Source: Sphingobacterium sp. JB170 (lineage in GTDB: Bacteria > Bacteroidota > Bacteroidia > Sphingobacteriales > Sphingobacteriaceae). Taken from it: a DNA stretch of 64,000 nt. The notes beneath the pieces are model-generated. The model saw only the letters and a list, made by a program, of their open reading frames with translations. It did not search any database and was not told where the DNA came from. The DNA is taken from positions 516,384 to 580,383 of the forward strand of contig NZ_FUKU01000026.1 in NCBI RefSeq assembly GCF_900163865.1, in the 5' to 3' direction. Shown here in pieces: positions 36,141-45,200 of this stretch. Numbering within the stretch: the stretch's first letter is position 1; every line of letters begins with the position of its first letter. A program made the translations under genes and the position numbers.

Positions 36141-37466
36141 TTAATTCGACTTGAGAGCGTTATTATTCACCGTTACATCGTTTATTGTAAAGTTTTTAAT
36201 ATAGTCTTGGTGAATTTCCGGCTTATTGGCTTGAATGTTCATTTTCTCAAACACGAAATTAGAAAGCTCGTATTGGTTTGAATTAACCACATCGAACAAA
36301 ATATTGACATCCAACTCGATATTTGAGAGCGTAATATTTTTCGCGAAAGATTTCTTGATGCCCTCTTCTCCTTTTAAATCAAAAAATTGAGTCCACGGCT
36401 TTACAAAAAGCATACTTCCCACATTTCCTTTCACATTCTCTAATACGATAAATTCGTATAGTTGAGGCGTGTCCGGACGCATCTTAAGCTGTAATAATTT
36501 TTTAGCCTTATTCAAGGTGTTATTCCTAAAAATAATATTGTAACTATGAATAGATTCACTACCACACGTTAGGGCGCTATGACAAAATCCAAAAACAGAG
36601 TTTTCGATAATTATATTGTAGTTGGCACCATTGTTCGGATCTTTATCAGCATGTGGGCCCTTTCCGCCCTTGAGGGCGATAGCATCATCATTAACCGAAA
36701 GGTAGCAGTTCTTGATAAGAACATTATGACATACATCCAGATCGATAGCATCGGAGCTCGGTGCTTTTACCGGTTTCTCTGGTGCGGAAATGTGGAGATC
36801 GAGAAGCTTCAAGTTCTCGCAACGGTAATAATGTGAGGTCCAAAACGGTGAGTTTCTCATCTTTATACCGGAGATCTGCACATCCTTCGAATTAGATACA
36901 TATAATATCCGCGGACGCATCTCATCCATATTCGTACAATCCGGGTTGAAGCTGCGGCGTAACCAAAATGCTTTCCAGTATCGTAAGCCGTTACCGTCGA
37001 GCGCACCAGAGCCCGATACGGTAAAGCCATCAACGTTATCGGCATTCACTAACGCCGAGAAATATTTAACTGTTTGGCCCTCCATGCGGGTTTCTAGCAA
37101 GGCGAAATTGCTGATATCATCACTCCCCTTTAAAACGGCACCTTCTTCCAAATGCAGATGGGTATTCGGTTTAAAAAATAACGAACCACTCAGGTACGTA
37201 CCCATAGGAATTACGACCACGCCGCCACCATTCTCGTAAGCTTTATCAATTACAGCCTGTATCTTCTCGGTCTGCAAACTTGTGCTATCGTGTAGCACAC
37301 CGTAGTCAGTAATGCGGTAGGCTTTACCTAACGTTTCAATTCGTGTTTCCTGGACTTTAGTAAACCAATCTGAAATAGGTGTTCCGTCGGGAAAACGACC
37401 CTGCGCAAGTGCGCTCATGGTCATCAAAACTAAAAAGATAAACGATAATACAGTTTTATTTTTCAT
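36141..37466 (-). CDS. GH28-like beta-helix protein with altered catalytic blocks
   Basis: A 441-residue exported (signal peptide ending SALAQ) right-handed beta-helix protein of the GH28 type. The Asp blocks are kept (SSDAIDLDVCHN and SVNDDAIALKGGKG). The usual GHG block reads FCHSALTCGSE and the RIK block reads LLQLKMRPD, so two conserved residues sets are changed. This suggests a different substrate subsite, for example a rhamnogalacturonan or exo-acting GH28, rather than plain polygalacturonase. It is the first gene of the long unit with PL11, esterases, GH105, GH2, rhaM and GH106. Direct-repeat site E lies about 280 bp upstream. Confidence 0.82.
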   Translation of the reverse strand: MKNKTVLSFIFLVLMTMSALAQGRFPDGTPISDWFTKVQETRIETLGKAYRITDYGVLHDSTSLQTEKIQAVIDKAYENGGGVVVIPMGTYLSGSLFFKPNTHLHLEEGAVLKGSDDISNFALLETRMEGQTVKYFSALVNADNVDGFTVSGSGALDGNGLRYWKAFWLRRSFNPDCTNMDEMRPRILYVSNSKDVQISGIKMRNSPFWTSHYYRCENLKLLDLHISAPEKPVKAPSSDAIDLDVCHNVLIKNCYLSVNDDAIALKGGKGPHADKDPNNGANYNIIIENSVFGFCHSALTCGSESIHSYNIIFRNNTLNKAKKLLQLKMRPDTPQLYEFIVLENVKGNVGSMLFVKPWTQFFDLKGEEGIKKSFAKNITLSNIELDVNILFDVVNSNQYELSNFVFEKMNIQANKPEIHQDYIKNFTINDVTVNNNALKSN

Positions 37467-38077
37467 GGATATTCTATTACTCTTTAAACAGTAGATTCTT
37501 CGAACTACTCGTGGTTAGTATTGTTCTTTCAGCATTCTTTTAACTAAATAAACTAACGTGTGACACCTATGTTTGCCCTGGCGATTAACTTGAAACCACA
37601 TTAAAATCAGCGCTTCCCCCAACACGACTGACCGTGCCGCGTGATAGCAAAAGCTACTCGTCCGGGCGTCTAAGCAAATCGGCCACAAACCGATGTCCCA
37701 TACGATGTTATTATTGTCCTAATCTATCAACAAATACAATCAAGGGCAACCTGTAGTGTCCTGTTATAAAAAACCGTTAACCTTAGAAACGGCACGCAGG
37801 CGACGATAAACCCTGATTTTATCACCCGCATTTAGACTGTAAAAATGCTGTTGCTCGACTAGCGAAATAGCAGCTGTTTATGTTAGTATTACTCGGTTTT
37901 GATACTTCCGCGTCTCTCGCTTGCAGCACACTGAGCGTGCGAAAAAAAAACGAATAGACCTTATCGCTGCGCGCCACCCCTGGGTTTACAAACAGGAAGG
38001 ATGACTAACCGAGTGGCGCCATCCTATCCTTACATAAACTAACTAAACTGTTAAATCATTCCCTTGCCGCAAATAAA
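37467..38077. other. 611-bp gap without a gene
   Basis: No credible coding frame is seen. It holds direct-repeat site E at 37748-37763 on the side of the GH28-led unit. A small hairpin at about 37925-37940 has its A run on the wrong side for a terminator in either direction. I find no convincing terminator after the GH2 gene at 38078. The long leader of about 280 bp before the GH28 start is unexplained. Confidence 0.5.
37748..37763 (-). promoter_or_regulatory. Direct-repeat operator candidate, site E
   Basis: On the minus strand it reads CAGGAC-ACTA-CAGGTT with 10-bp spacing, followed by GCC as in site D. It is placed to control the GH28-to-GH106 unit. Confidence 0.55.
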
Positions 38078-40957
38078 CTAGTCGGTAAGTATATTCTCCT
38101 CGGGCATCACGAATTGCACCGGTGCTTGCTGATTTTTAGGAGTGCCGAAATAAAAATACAAGGTTCGCGAAATGGGGCCTTCCATTTTACTCATTGCTCC
38201 GGCAGGCCCATTTACTTGTGGTCGACTATTGATCCCCATCGCTAGCTTGGTACCTATTGCTGGGATAGCATCAAGAAAGGAGATATTGCCCTGTGGAAGC
38301 TCCGGATAATTCTTCGGACCGGAAATGCCATAAAAATCAAATAAGCGCAAGAACATGTCTTCTTGCGCAGTTGCAACCACGAACTTCCCTTGCGTGGTGT
38401 TGAACTGCACCCAGCTGACGTCAGAAAAATAACCTTTAAATTCCGGAAATACCCAGGGTCCAATTCCAGCTTTTGAATCATTATACATATTTTGCCATGT
38501 ATTCAGCGTAACACCCTGCAGTCTATTTTTCCATACGCGGTAAGGACCATTTCCCAACCATTTTGCCGAGATAATATAATTTTCCGGAAAATCGAAACTC
38601 ACCCCAGCATAAGGGAGTTCACCAAGCATCCGATATTTGTAATCTAGCTTCAACCAACCATCTGACCGCATACTCCAGCGCACATAAGAAAGATCGCCTT
38701 GGTAGGAAAATAAAATTCCTTTCACGCCATTTTCTTCAAACACGCTGGCAGATTTCAATGTTGAAGAACCGTCAATTAACACCGGGCCATTATTGAAAGC
38801 AAGTTTCATGCTGTAATCGTTAGCTAAATCCACAAGAAACCCCGTGTTTTTGGCAATAAAAGCAGTGATTCCACCTGCTTTAAGCTCGTAGTTCCCACTA
38901 GCGCTGTCTAATCGAAGATCAACGTCTCCAGCTGGCTGATCAGGTAACATATGTGTGATAATCTCTTGGTTATTCGCGATACGCCAAGTCCATGTGTAGA
39001 TCTCTTTTCCGTATGTGTCATTCGCAGTTAGCACAATAGCATGAAAGTTCCGCCAGTCTGCCGGTAGGTCCAAGGAAAGAGTCCCCTTCCTTAACGGGGC
39101 AATAGAGGGAGCGTCTACAGAAAATGACTTTTCCTTTGCGATGCCCGCCGCATCCGAAAAAGGAGCCTGAAATTCCACAAGCTTGTAACTAAAGTGGCAT
39201 GCGGATAGATCCGTAAAATGATATCTATTTTCCAATAAAATATCGCCTTTGAAATCCGTCGGGATTTTTTTCATCGTGATATGGATAGGCGCATATATTT
39301 CGCGGATCGCGTAGAAACTCCCTTCTTTTTCGCGGTGCGGGCCTAGTATGCCGTCGGGTGCGTTAACCTTATTTACATCGATAACATTATTAAAATCAGT
39401 CCGTACAATGCCCTCGTCCGCAAAGTCCCAGATAAAACCACCCGCTCCCAGCTTCGCATTCCAATGTAACTCCCACATGTCGGCGAGTCCTGCAGCCGCG
39501 CCGCCGTCATCTTGGGCATGAAGAAACTCCGTAGGCATATAAATATTAGGACCTTGTAAAATCTTTTGGGTCGAGGCGTAGTCTTCATAATGATTCCCGT
39601 CAATTCCGTGAATAGCATGACCGGGCCGATGATGCGCATGAATGACTGTCCTGTTGGAAAAATCATATTTTGCATACTCGTCTACCAGCTCCATATTATG
39701 CCCTCCTTCATTACCGTTGCTCCAAAAGATAATCGACGGATGATTCGCATCGCGGATCACCATCTCGCGAACGAGTTTTTTCCCTACAGGCGTACTATAT
39801 GCTTTCTGCCAGCCAGCGAGCTCGTCCAGCACATAAAGCCCCAAGGAATCACAATATGCTAAGAACGATTTATCTGGCGGATAATGGGAACAACGAACTG
39901 CATTCATATTCATCTGCTTAATGAGTTCCACATCCTGTAAGTCCACCTTCGCGTTAACCGACCGACCGGTTTCGGGCCACCAAACATGACGATTGACACC
40001 TTTCATCTTTACCTTCACGCCATTCACATAGATCCCGTCGCCTTGCCTGACTTCTATCGTTCGAAACCCAAATCGTTCACGAGTTAAATATAACGGAGTA
40101 TCCCCATCAAGCAGGGTAAACTCCGCATGATAAAGATTTGGCGACTCGGCTGTCCATTGCTTTATTCCCTGAATAGTAAGATTGATTAATTTAACGCTGT
40201 CAGCCGAAGATACAGGGACTCGATTTGTGCCTACCACCCTACCATTATTATCTTTAATAGCAACTTGAAGCGCTGTGGCCTGTGAAATATTTTCTAAATA
40301 CACTTGACTGGCAAACGCCCCATCGGCTTTTGCATCGATCGAACTCCAAGTAATGTGCTCTTTCGGGGTGATCTGCAGGTAAACCGGGCGAAAAATTCCA
40401 CCAAGAATCCAATAATCTGCTAGTCTTTCTGCATTGTTCACCGACCGATCCGACGACATTTTTGAAACCGTAACTTCCAATTGATTCTCTTTGCCATAAT
40501 TAACGACCTCAGAAATATCGTATTCAAATCTATAGAAAGACCCCTGGTGAATACTGCCTGCGAGTTGCCCATTTATTTTCACTTCCGTGTCGGTCATCGA
40601 GCCCTCAAATACGATGGTAATCTTTTTCCCTCTCCACTGCGCAGGCACCTGGAAAGTGTGACGGTATATCCCTTTTTCGTCATGAAAACGAAAGTTCTTG
40701 CCATAGGTGACATAATCCCGTCCATAGTTGTACGAACCAAAACCCTGCTGCTCCCAATGGCTGGGCACTTGGATCTTAGCCCACTTTCCGGATTGCCGCC
40801 CCCCAGTAACCCAAAAATCCCACGCAACGGTATGTTCATTATCCTTCCCGGAAAGGTAGTGCACTAGCTTTTGTGATTGCGCGCGCAAATCGACTAGGGT
40901 TACAAGGATAAAAATACAAGTTAAAATATGGCGAGCTAAACTAAACATGATAATCAA
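38078..40957 (-). CDS. GH2 beta-galactosidase-like glycoside hydrolase
   Basis: A 959-residue exported retaining glycosidase with LacZ-like layout; signal peptide ending near LVDLRAQ. The GH2 N-domain has VPSHWEQQGFGSYNYGRDYV and FEGSMTDTEVKINGQLAG. The barrel has MKGVNRHVWWPETGR, the acid/base Glu in IIFWSNGNEGGHN and the nucleophile-type Glu in YMPTEFLHAQDDGG. The C-terminal third (YAGVSFDFPENYIISAKWLG) resembles the beta-galactosidase small-chain domain. It is a single-gene unit with direct-repeat site D 51 bp upstream and a GntR gene before that. Removal of beta-galactose from RG-I side chains is the likely role; the exact linkage is not shown by sequence. Confidence 0.9.
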   Translation of the reverse strand: MIIMFSLARHILTCIFILVTLVDLRAQSQKLVHYLSGKDNEHTVAWDFWVTGGRQSGKWAKIQVPSHWEQQGFGSYNYGRDYVTYGKNFRFHDEKGIYRHTFQVPAQWRGKKITIVFEGSMTDTEVKINGQLAGSIHQGSFYRFEYDISEVVNYGKENQLEVTVSKMSSDRSVNNAERLADYWILGGIFRPVYLQITPKEHITWSSIDAKADGAFASQVYLENISQATALQVAIKDNNGRVVGTNRVPVSSADSVKLINLTIQGIKQWTAESPNLYHAEFTLLDGDTPLYLTRERFGFRTIEVRQGDGIYVNGVKVKMKGVNRHVWWPETGRSVNAKVDLQDVELIKQMNMNAVRCSHYPPDKSFLAYCDSLGLYVLDELAGWQKAYSTPVGKKLVREMVIRDANHPSIIFWSNGNEGGHNMELVDEYAKYDFSNRTVIHAHHRPGHAIHGIDGNHYEDYASTQKILQGPNIYMPTEFLHAQDDGGAAAGLADMWELHWNAKLGAGGFIWDFADEGIVRTDFNNVIDVNKVNAPDGILGPHREKEGSFYAIREIYAPIHITMKKIPTDFKGDILLENRYHFTDLSACHFSYKLVEFQAPFSDAAGIAKEKSFSVDAPSIAPLRKGTLSLDLPADWRNFHAIVLTANDTYGKEIYTWTWRIANNQEIITHMLPDQPAGDVDLRLDSASGNYELKAGGITAFIAKNTGFLVDLANDYSMKLAFNNGPVLIDGSSTLKSASVFEENGVKGILFSYQGDLSYVRWSMRSDGWLKLDYKYRMLGELPYAGVSFDFPENYIISAKWLGNGPYRVWKNRLQGVTLNTWQNMYNDSKAGIGPWVFPEFKGYFSDVSWVQFNTTQGKFVVATAQEDMFLRLFDFYGISGPKNYPELPQGNISFLDAIPAIGTKLAMGINSRPQVNGPAGAMSKMEGPISRTLYFYFGTPKNQQAPVQFVMPEENILTD

Positions 40958-41007
40958 TAATTTTTGCGGATATAGCCACGAAACTATGCAGGAATAATCA
41001 ATCTGGC

Positions 41008-41023
41008 ATCCTGAGGTATCCTG
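41008..41023 (-). promoter_or_regulatory. Direct-repeat operator candidate, site D
   Basis: On the minus strand it reads CAGGAT-ACCT-CAGGAT, a perfect hexamer repeat with 10-bp spacing. It lies 51 bp before the GH2 start and 31 bp past the GntR stop. The same order (GntR gene, site, PUL gene) is seen at site C. Confidence 0.6.
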
Positions 41024-41053
41024 CAGGCAATTGCTCCCCGGTATGCAAAAAGA

Positions 41054-42118
41054 CTAAACCGATGGGCGTAATATAGTGTAAAATGGAACCTCAAGCTTTA
41101 TTTTGAGATTATCCGAAATAGCGGCGGCAGCAAACTCACCCATCAACTTGAAATCCGTCGACACGGTAGTGATCCCGTTGAGAATAAACTTTTTCAAAGG
41201 TGTCTCATTATAGGATATCACCCCTACTTGACGTCCAACTTCGAGCCCCTTGGCACTCACTTTATCGAGCAAATAAACAAGATCGTCTTCTACGAGATTT
41301 AAATAACAGGTGCCCTCTTTGATATGTTCGCTTCTAAGCGAGTCCACTAATGAGTGTTCAAAAGCATAGTCTTGACAAAACTTGTAAAACCCTTTAATGA
41401 TGGCTCTTGGGTAATCGCTATGGTCCGGGAATACCAATTTCATCCGGCCATATTTTGAAAGCGGAACCCGTATACTCGAAAGGGCTTCATAGATATCCTT
41501 TTCACAGTTTTCATACACCCCGGAAACGGAACCGTTGAGCCCCTCCACGGCATGACCTAATAGCAGCAGTTTGCCCTGCGGTATCAGCTGCAGTACCTCG
41601 ACCGCTTTATCACGGCCGTCCTTGAAATACGGAAAGACAACATAGTTATCATAATTGCGCGAAAGCCCTTGAATCAAGGTGCGCAAGTAATTGATATCAC
41701 TGTTGTACACAAATAAATCGATAGACGCCTGCGCACCGAGCTCTTCGGCGAGGGCATCGTATACAATTTTTTTATGGGCACTTAGTTTATTTAAAAATAC
41801 CGCAATACGTAGCGTAAAAGTTCGTTCGCTTGCCACAAAATAACCTTTACCCGGTGAGGAAGCAATGATTTCTTCGTTACGTAATTTTCTGTACCCTTTC
41901 TCAACCGTATCTCTGGCGATCTGTAGCTGATAACTTAAGTCATTTATGGAGGGTAGTGGGTCGCCAACGACAACGATTTTACTTTTTATCGCCTCGATAA
42001 TTGCTTCAGCCAGTTGTATATATTTAGGCGTCGCAGAAAAATCATTTATTCGAATTGAGCGTATTAAGTCCGCGTTGACGACGCTTCGCGGGCTCGACGG
42101 GAGTATTAAAGTTTCCAT
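41054..42118 (-). CDS. GntR-family regulator with sugar-binding-like C-terminal domain (second paralogue)
   Basis: A 354-residue transcription factor homologous over its full length to the protein at 18151-19179. The winged-helix part carries DPLPSINDLSYQLQIARDTV and GYRKLRNEEIIASSPGKGYF; the effector-like part carries RAIIKGFYKFCQDY and VISYNETPLKKFILNGITTV. Compared with its paralogue it has an extra 14 or so residues at the N-terminus. It lies between the hybrid two-component regulator (divergent) and GH2. A TAGCTTTG box at 42146-42153 is a possible promoter element. It probably responds to a sugar freed by this locus. Whether both paralogues read the same operator is an open question. Confidence 0.88.
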   Translation of the reverse strand: METLILPSSPRSVVNADLIRSIRINDFSATPKYIQLAEAIIEAIKSKIVVVGDPLPSINDLSYQLQIARDTVEKGYRKLRNEEIIASSPGKGYFVASERTFTLRIAVFLNKLSAHKKIVYDALAEELGAQASIDLFVYNSDINYLRTLIQGLSRNYDNYVVFPYFKDGRDKAVEVLQLIPQGKLLLLGHAVEGLNGSVSGVYENCEKDIYEALSSIRVPLSKYGRMKLVFPDHSDYPRAIIKGFYKFCQDYAFEHSLVDSLRSEHIKEGTCYLNLVEDDLVYLLDKVSAKGLEVGRQVGVISYNETPLKKFILNGITTVSTDFKLMGEFAAAAISDNLKIKLEVPFYTILRPSV

Positions 42119-42145
42119 AGGAATTGGATTTATATATCAGTTAAT

Positions 42146-42153
42146 CAAAGCTA
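42146..42153 (-). promoter_or_regulatory. Possible -7 box for the GntR gene
   Basis: TAGCTTTG fits the Bacteroidota TAnnTTTG box and lies 27 bp before the GntR start at 42118. No -33 TTG is found at the usual distance, so support is partial. Confidence 0.35.
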
Positions 42154-42298
42154 ACGGAGATTACATGTCGTTACCCCGTAAAATTGACTCAAAATCCCCA
42201 TAATATTGATTCATCCAAGAGGTTTCTAGCGCTACGTAACGCGCTCATGATATTCTATATACTTTTTCGTATTTTTAGCCCATACAATTTAACTTGTC

Positions 42299-45200
42299 GT
42301 GATACCTTTTATAAATAGATCCCTAAATTTGGTCCTATACACCTTTATGCTTGTCAGCATTTGGGGTCTACCTAACATGGCATATGGACAATTTTTACAG
42401 TTAAAATTCGACCATATCACCGCCGGCAACGGACTCCCTCACAGTACAATTCACGGCATCGCTAAAGACAAATATGGGTTCATGTGGTTTGGAACTTGGT
42501 CCGGGCTATGCCGATATGACGGCTATAACTTACGGATATACCGATACGACAATCAAAACCCAAAAAGTATCGTAAATAATAGAATACACAACATCCTACT
42601 CGACCAAAAGGGTGATCTATGGATATCTACTTTCGATGAAGACTTCATCTGCCGGTACAATTACACAACGGATGATTTCGACCGGATCGCACTACAGACT
42701 TTACCGATCGATTTCAAAACGAATATCAACCGACGCTCACATAAGCTCAGCATCAATTTTTCTTACAATCAAACCCGGTGGCACCTAGATGAGGCAACCA
42801 CCTCGGTCGTGGAAACCTTTTTACCCACAGGTCAAGAAAAATTTTATCATGCCACGGCGAGCGAACCGTGGGGGCTCAATGACGGCTATATTAGTGATAT
42901 TTTTCTCGACGATGAGCATGTGCTGTGGTTAGGGACCTACGGAAATGGCATCAACCGCAGCTACCTAGATGCTACCCCTTTTCACAACATATATCGTCAT
43001 CCTGGAAGAAACAACACCCTGATCGAGAATACCATACGTTCCCTTACAAAAGACAAGTTGGGAAACTTGTGGTTGGGAACGAGAAGCAAAGGACTCAACC
43101 TAATTACTTCGGACGGGACCTATCATCAATTTCAACATAACCCTAATGACATCCATTCCATACAGAACAACTACATAAAAAAAGTATTTAGCGACTCTGA
43201 CGGCTTAATTTGGATCGGCAGTCAAACGGGCGTCGACTATTACGACCCTGCAGACAATAGCATACACCGCATTGATGATCCATCGATCTTCAACACCGCG
43301 GTATTCAGCATCATGGAGGATGAAGACACAAACCTCTGGTTTGGTACCTGGAACGGACTGTATAAATATACCCGTCAGAGCGGCCAGCTTCAACTCCTTT
43401 CAACAGACACTCCTCTGTCCAATACGCATGTCTGGACCGTAATCCAGGATAGCAAAAAACAATTCTGGGTTGGCACCGAAGGCGGCGGAATTGTTGTACT
43501 GGGCGAACAAGGGGCAGGCAAACTTAAAACACTAAACCGCTTTCAACATCAGCCCGACGGTACCGGACCACTAAGCGACAACCGTATCTATAGCATACTT
43601 GAGGACACCGAACACCGTATTTGGATCGGTACGGGAAATGGATTAGACCTTTACCAGCCTAACACCGAAACGATAAAACACCTCTCCCGTGTATCGAGCC
43701 AATGGCCAAAAGGTACCATTGCCGGCATTCTCGAAGATGAGCAGGGCTATATTTGGGTGAGCCACAAGCAGGGCATTTCCAGGGTCGATAAAAAGGACTT
43801 CTCTATACGTACTTTCACTAAACAAGACGGGCTGTTGAACAGTGAATTCATTGAGGGATCCCTTTTTAAATCAGCGGGTGAGAATAGATTGTATTTCGGA
43901 GGAAACCAAGGGGTTACTCATTTTTCTCCAGACAGTATCAAAACGAACACCAGACCGCCAAAAATTGTATTCACCGAATTAAGGATTTTAAACGAGTCGG
44001 TCGAAGTAAATCAACAGGTTAACGGCCGCGTAGTACTGCACGAACCCTTGTACCTGCAGAAGGAGCTTAGCCTTAACCACCGCGACAAAGCGATAAGCAT
44101 CGAGTTTGCAGGGCTACATTTTGCAAATCCCGGAGGAAACAAATACGCCTATATGTTGGAAGGTTTTGATCAAGATTGGATATATACCGGGGCGACAAAA
44201 CGGGTAGCGAGCTATTCGAATTTAGCCCCGGGAGCCTATACATTTAAAGTTCGTGCGAGTAATAGCGATGGAATTTGGACACGTCAACCGGCGGAACTAC
44301 AAATCCAGGTCGCTCCGGCTATCTGGGCGAGTGGTCCAGCTTATGCATTATATTCATTGATAGGCATTGCGATGCTGTATGCTTTCTATTACTATATCAA
44401 GCGCTACACTAGGCTGAAGTCACGACTAAATTACGAGGCGTTACTTCATGCGAAAGAAAAACAACTTCACGACAGTAAAGTACAGTTCTTCACCAATATA
44501 TCCCACGAAATTAAAACGCCGCTTTCCTTAATCCTTTCTCCTATCCAGCAACTCAAGGATTGGTATCAGAAAATTCCCGAAGCCCAAGAACAGCTCCTAA
44601 CCATGGAGAAAAACGGTACTAGATTATTAAAAACGGTAAACCAGTTATTAGATATACGTCGTTTTGAGAATGGAAAAGAGACGTTCCACGGTGAACACTT
44701 CGATCTTACTGCCCTGGCTAGGAAAGTATTAAACTCCTTTGATCAGGAAGCAAAGCGAAAAAACATCCGTCTTAAACTCGCTGTCAGACCGCCTACGTTG
44801 TTCATCTTTGCTGATGCGGACAAACTCGAGAAAGTTTTATACAACCTACTCTCAAACGCATTTAAATATACCCAGGACGGAATAATAAAACTACGCATCA
44901 GAGCACGGCAGTCTCAAATCCAGTTGGACGTGATCGATAATGGTATTGGGATCGATAGCGAAGATCTCAATTTGATTTTCAAACCATTTTTACAAGGTAA
45001 AACGCCCGTCCCTGGCGGATCGGGTCTAGGGCTAACCTACAGTCAATCCTTAATGGAAATGCATGGCGGGTCCCTTACCGTCCAAAGTCGGCGTGGCACA
45101 AAAGGTCGTAACCTAACGATTTTCACCGCCCTAACACCGATAGTAGGAAATGCAACACTGCCAGGAAAACCATCTGACGACGCAACATCCCAAGAGACTG

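Noticed and set aside
37925..37952. Small hairpin next to nine A in the 611-bp gap
   Set aside because: The T run comes before the hairpin on the minus strand and there is none after it on the plus strand, so it is not a terminator.
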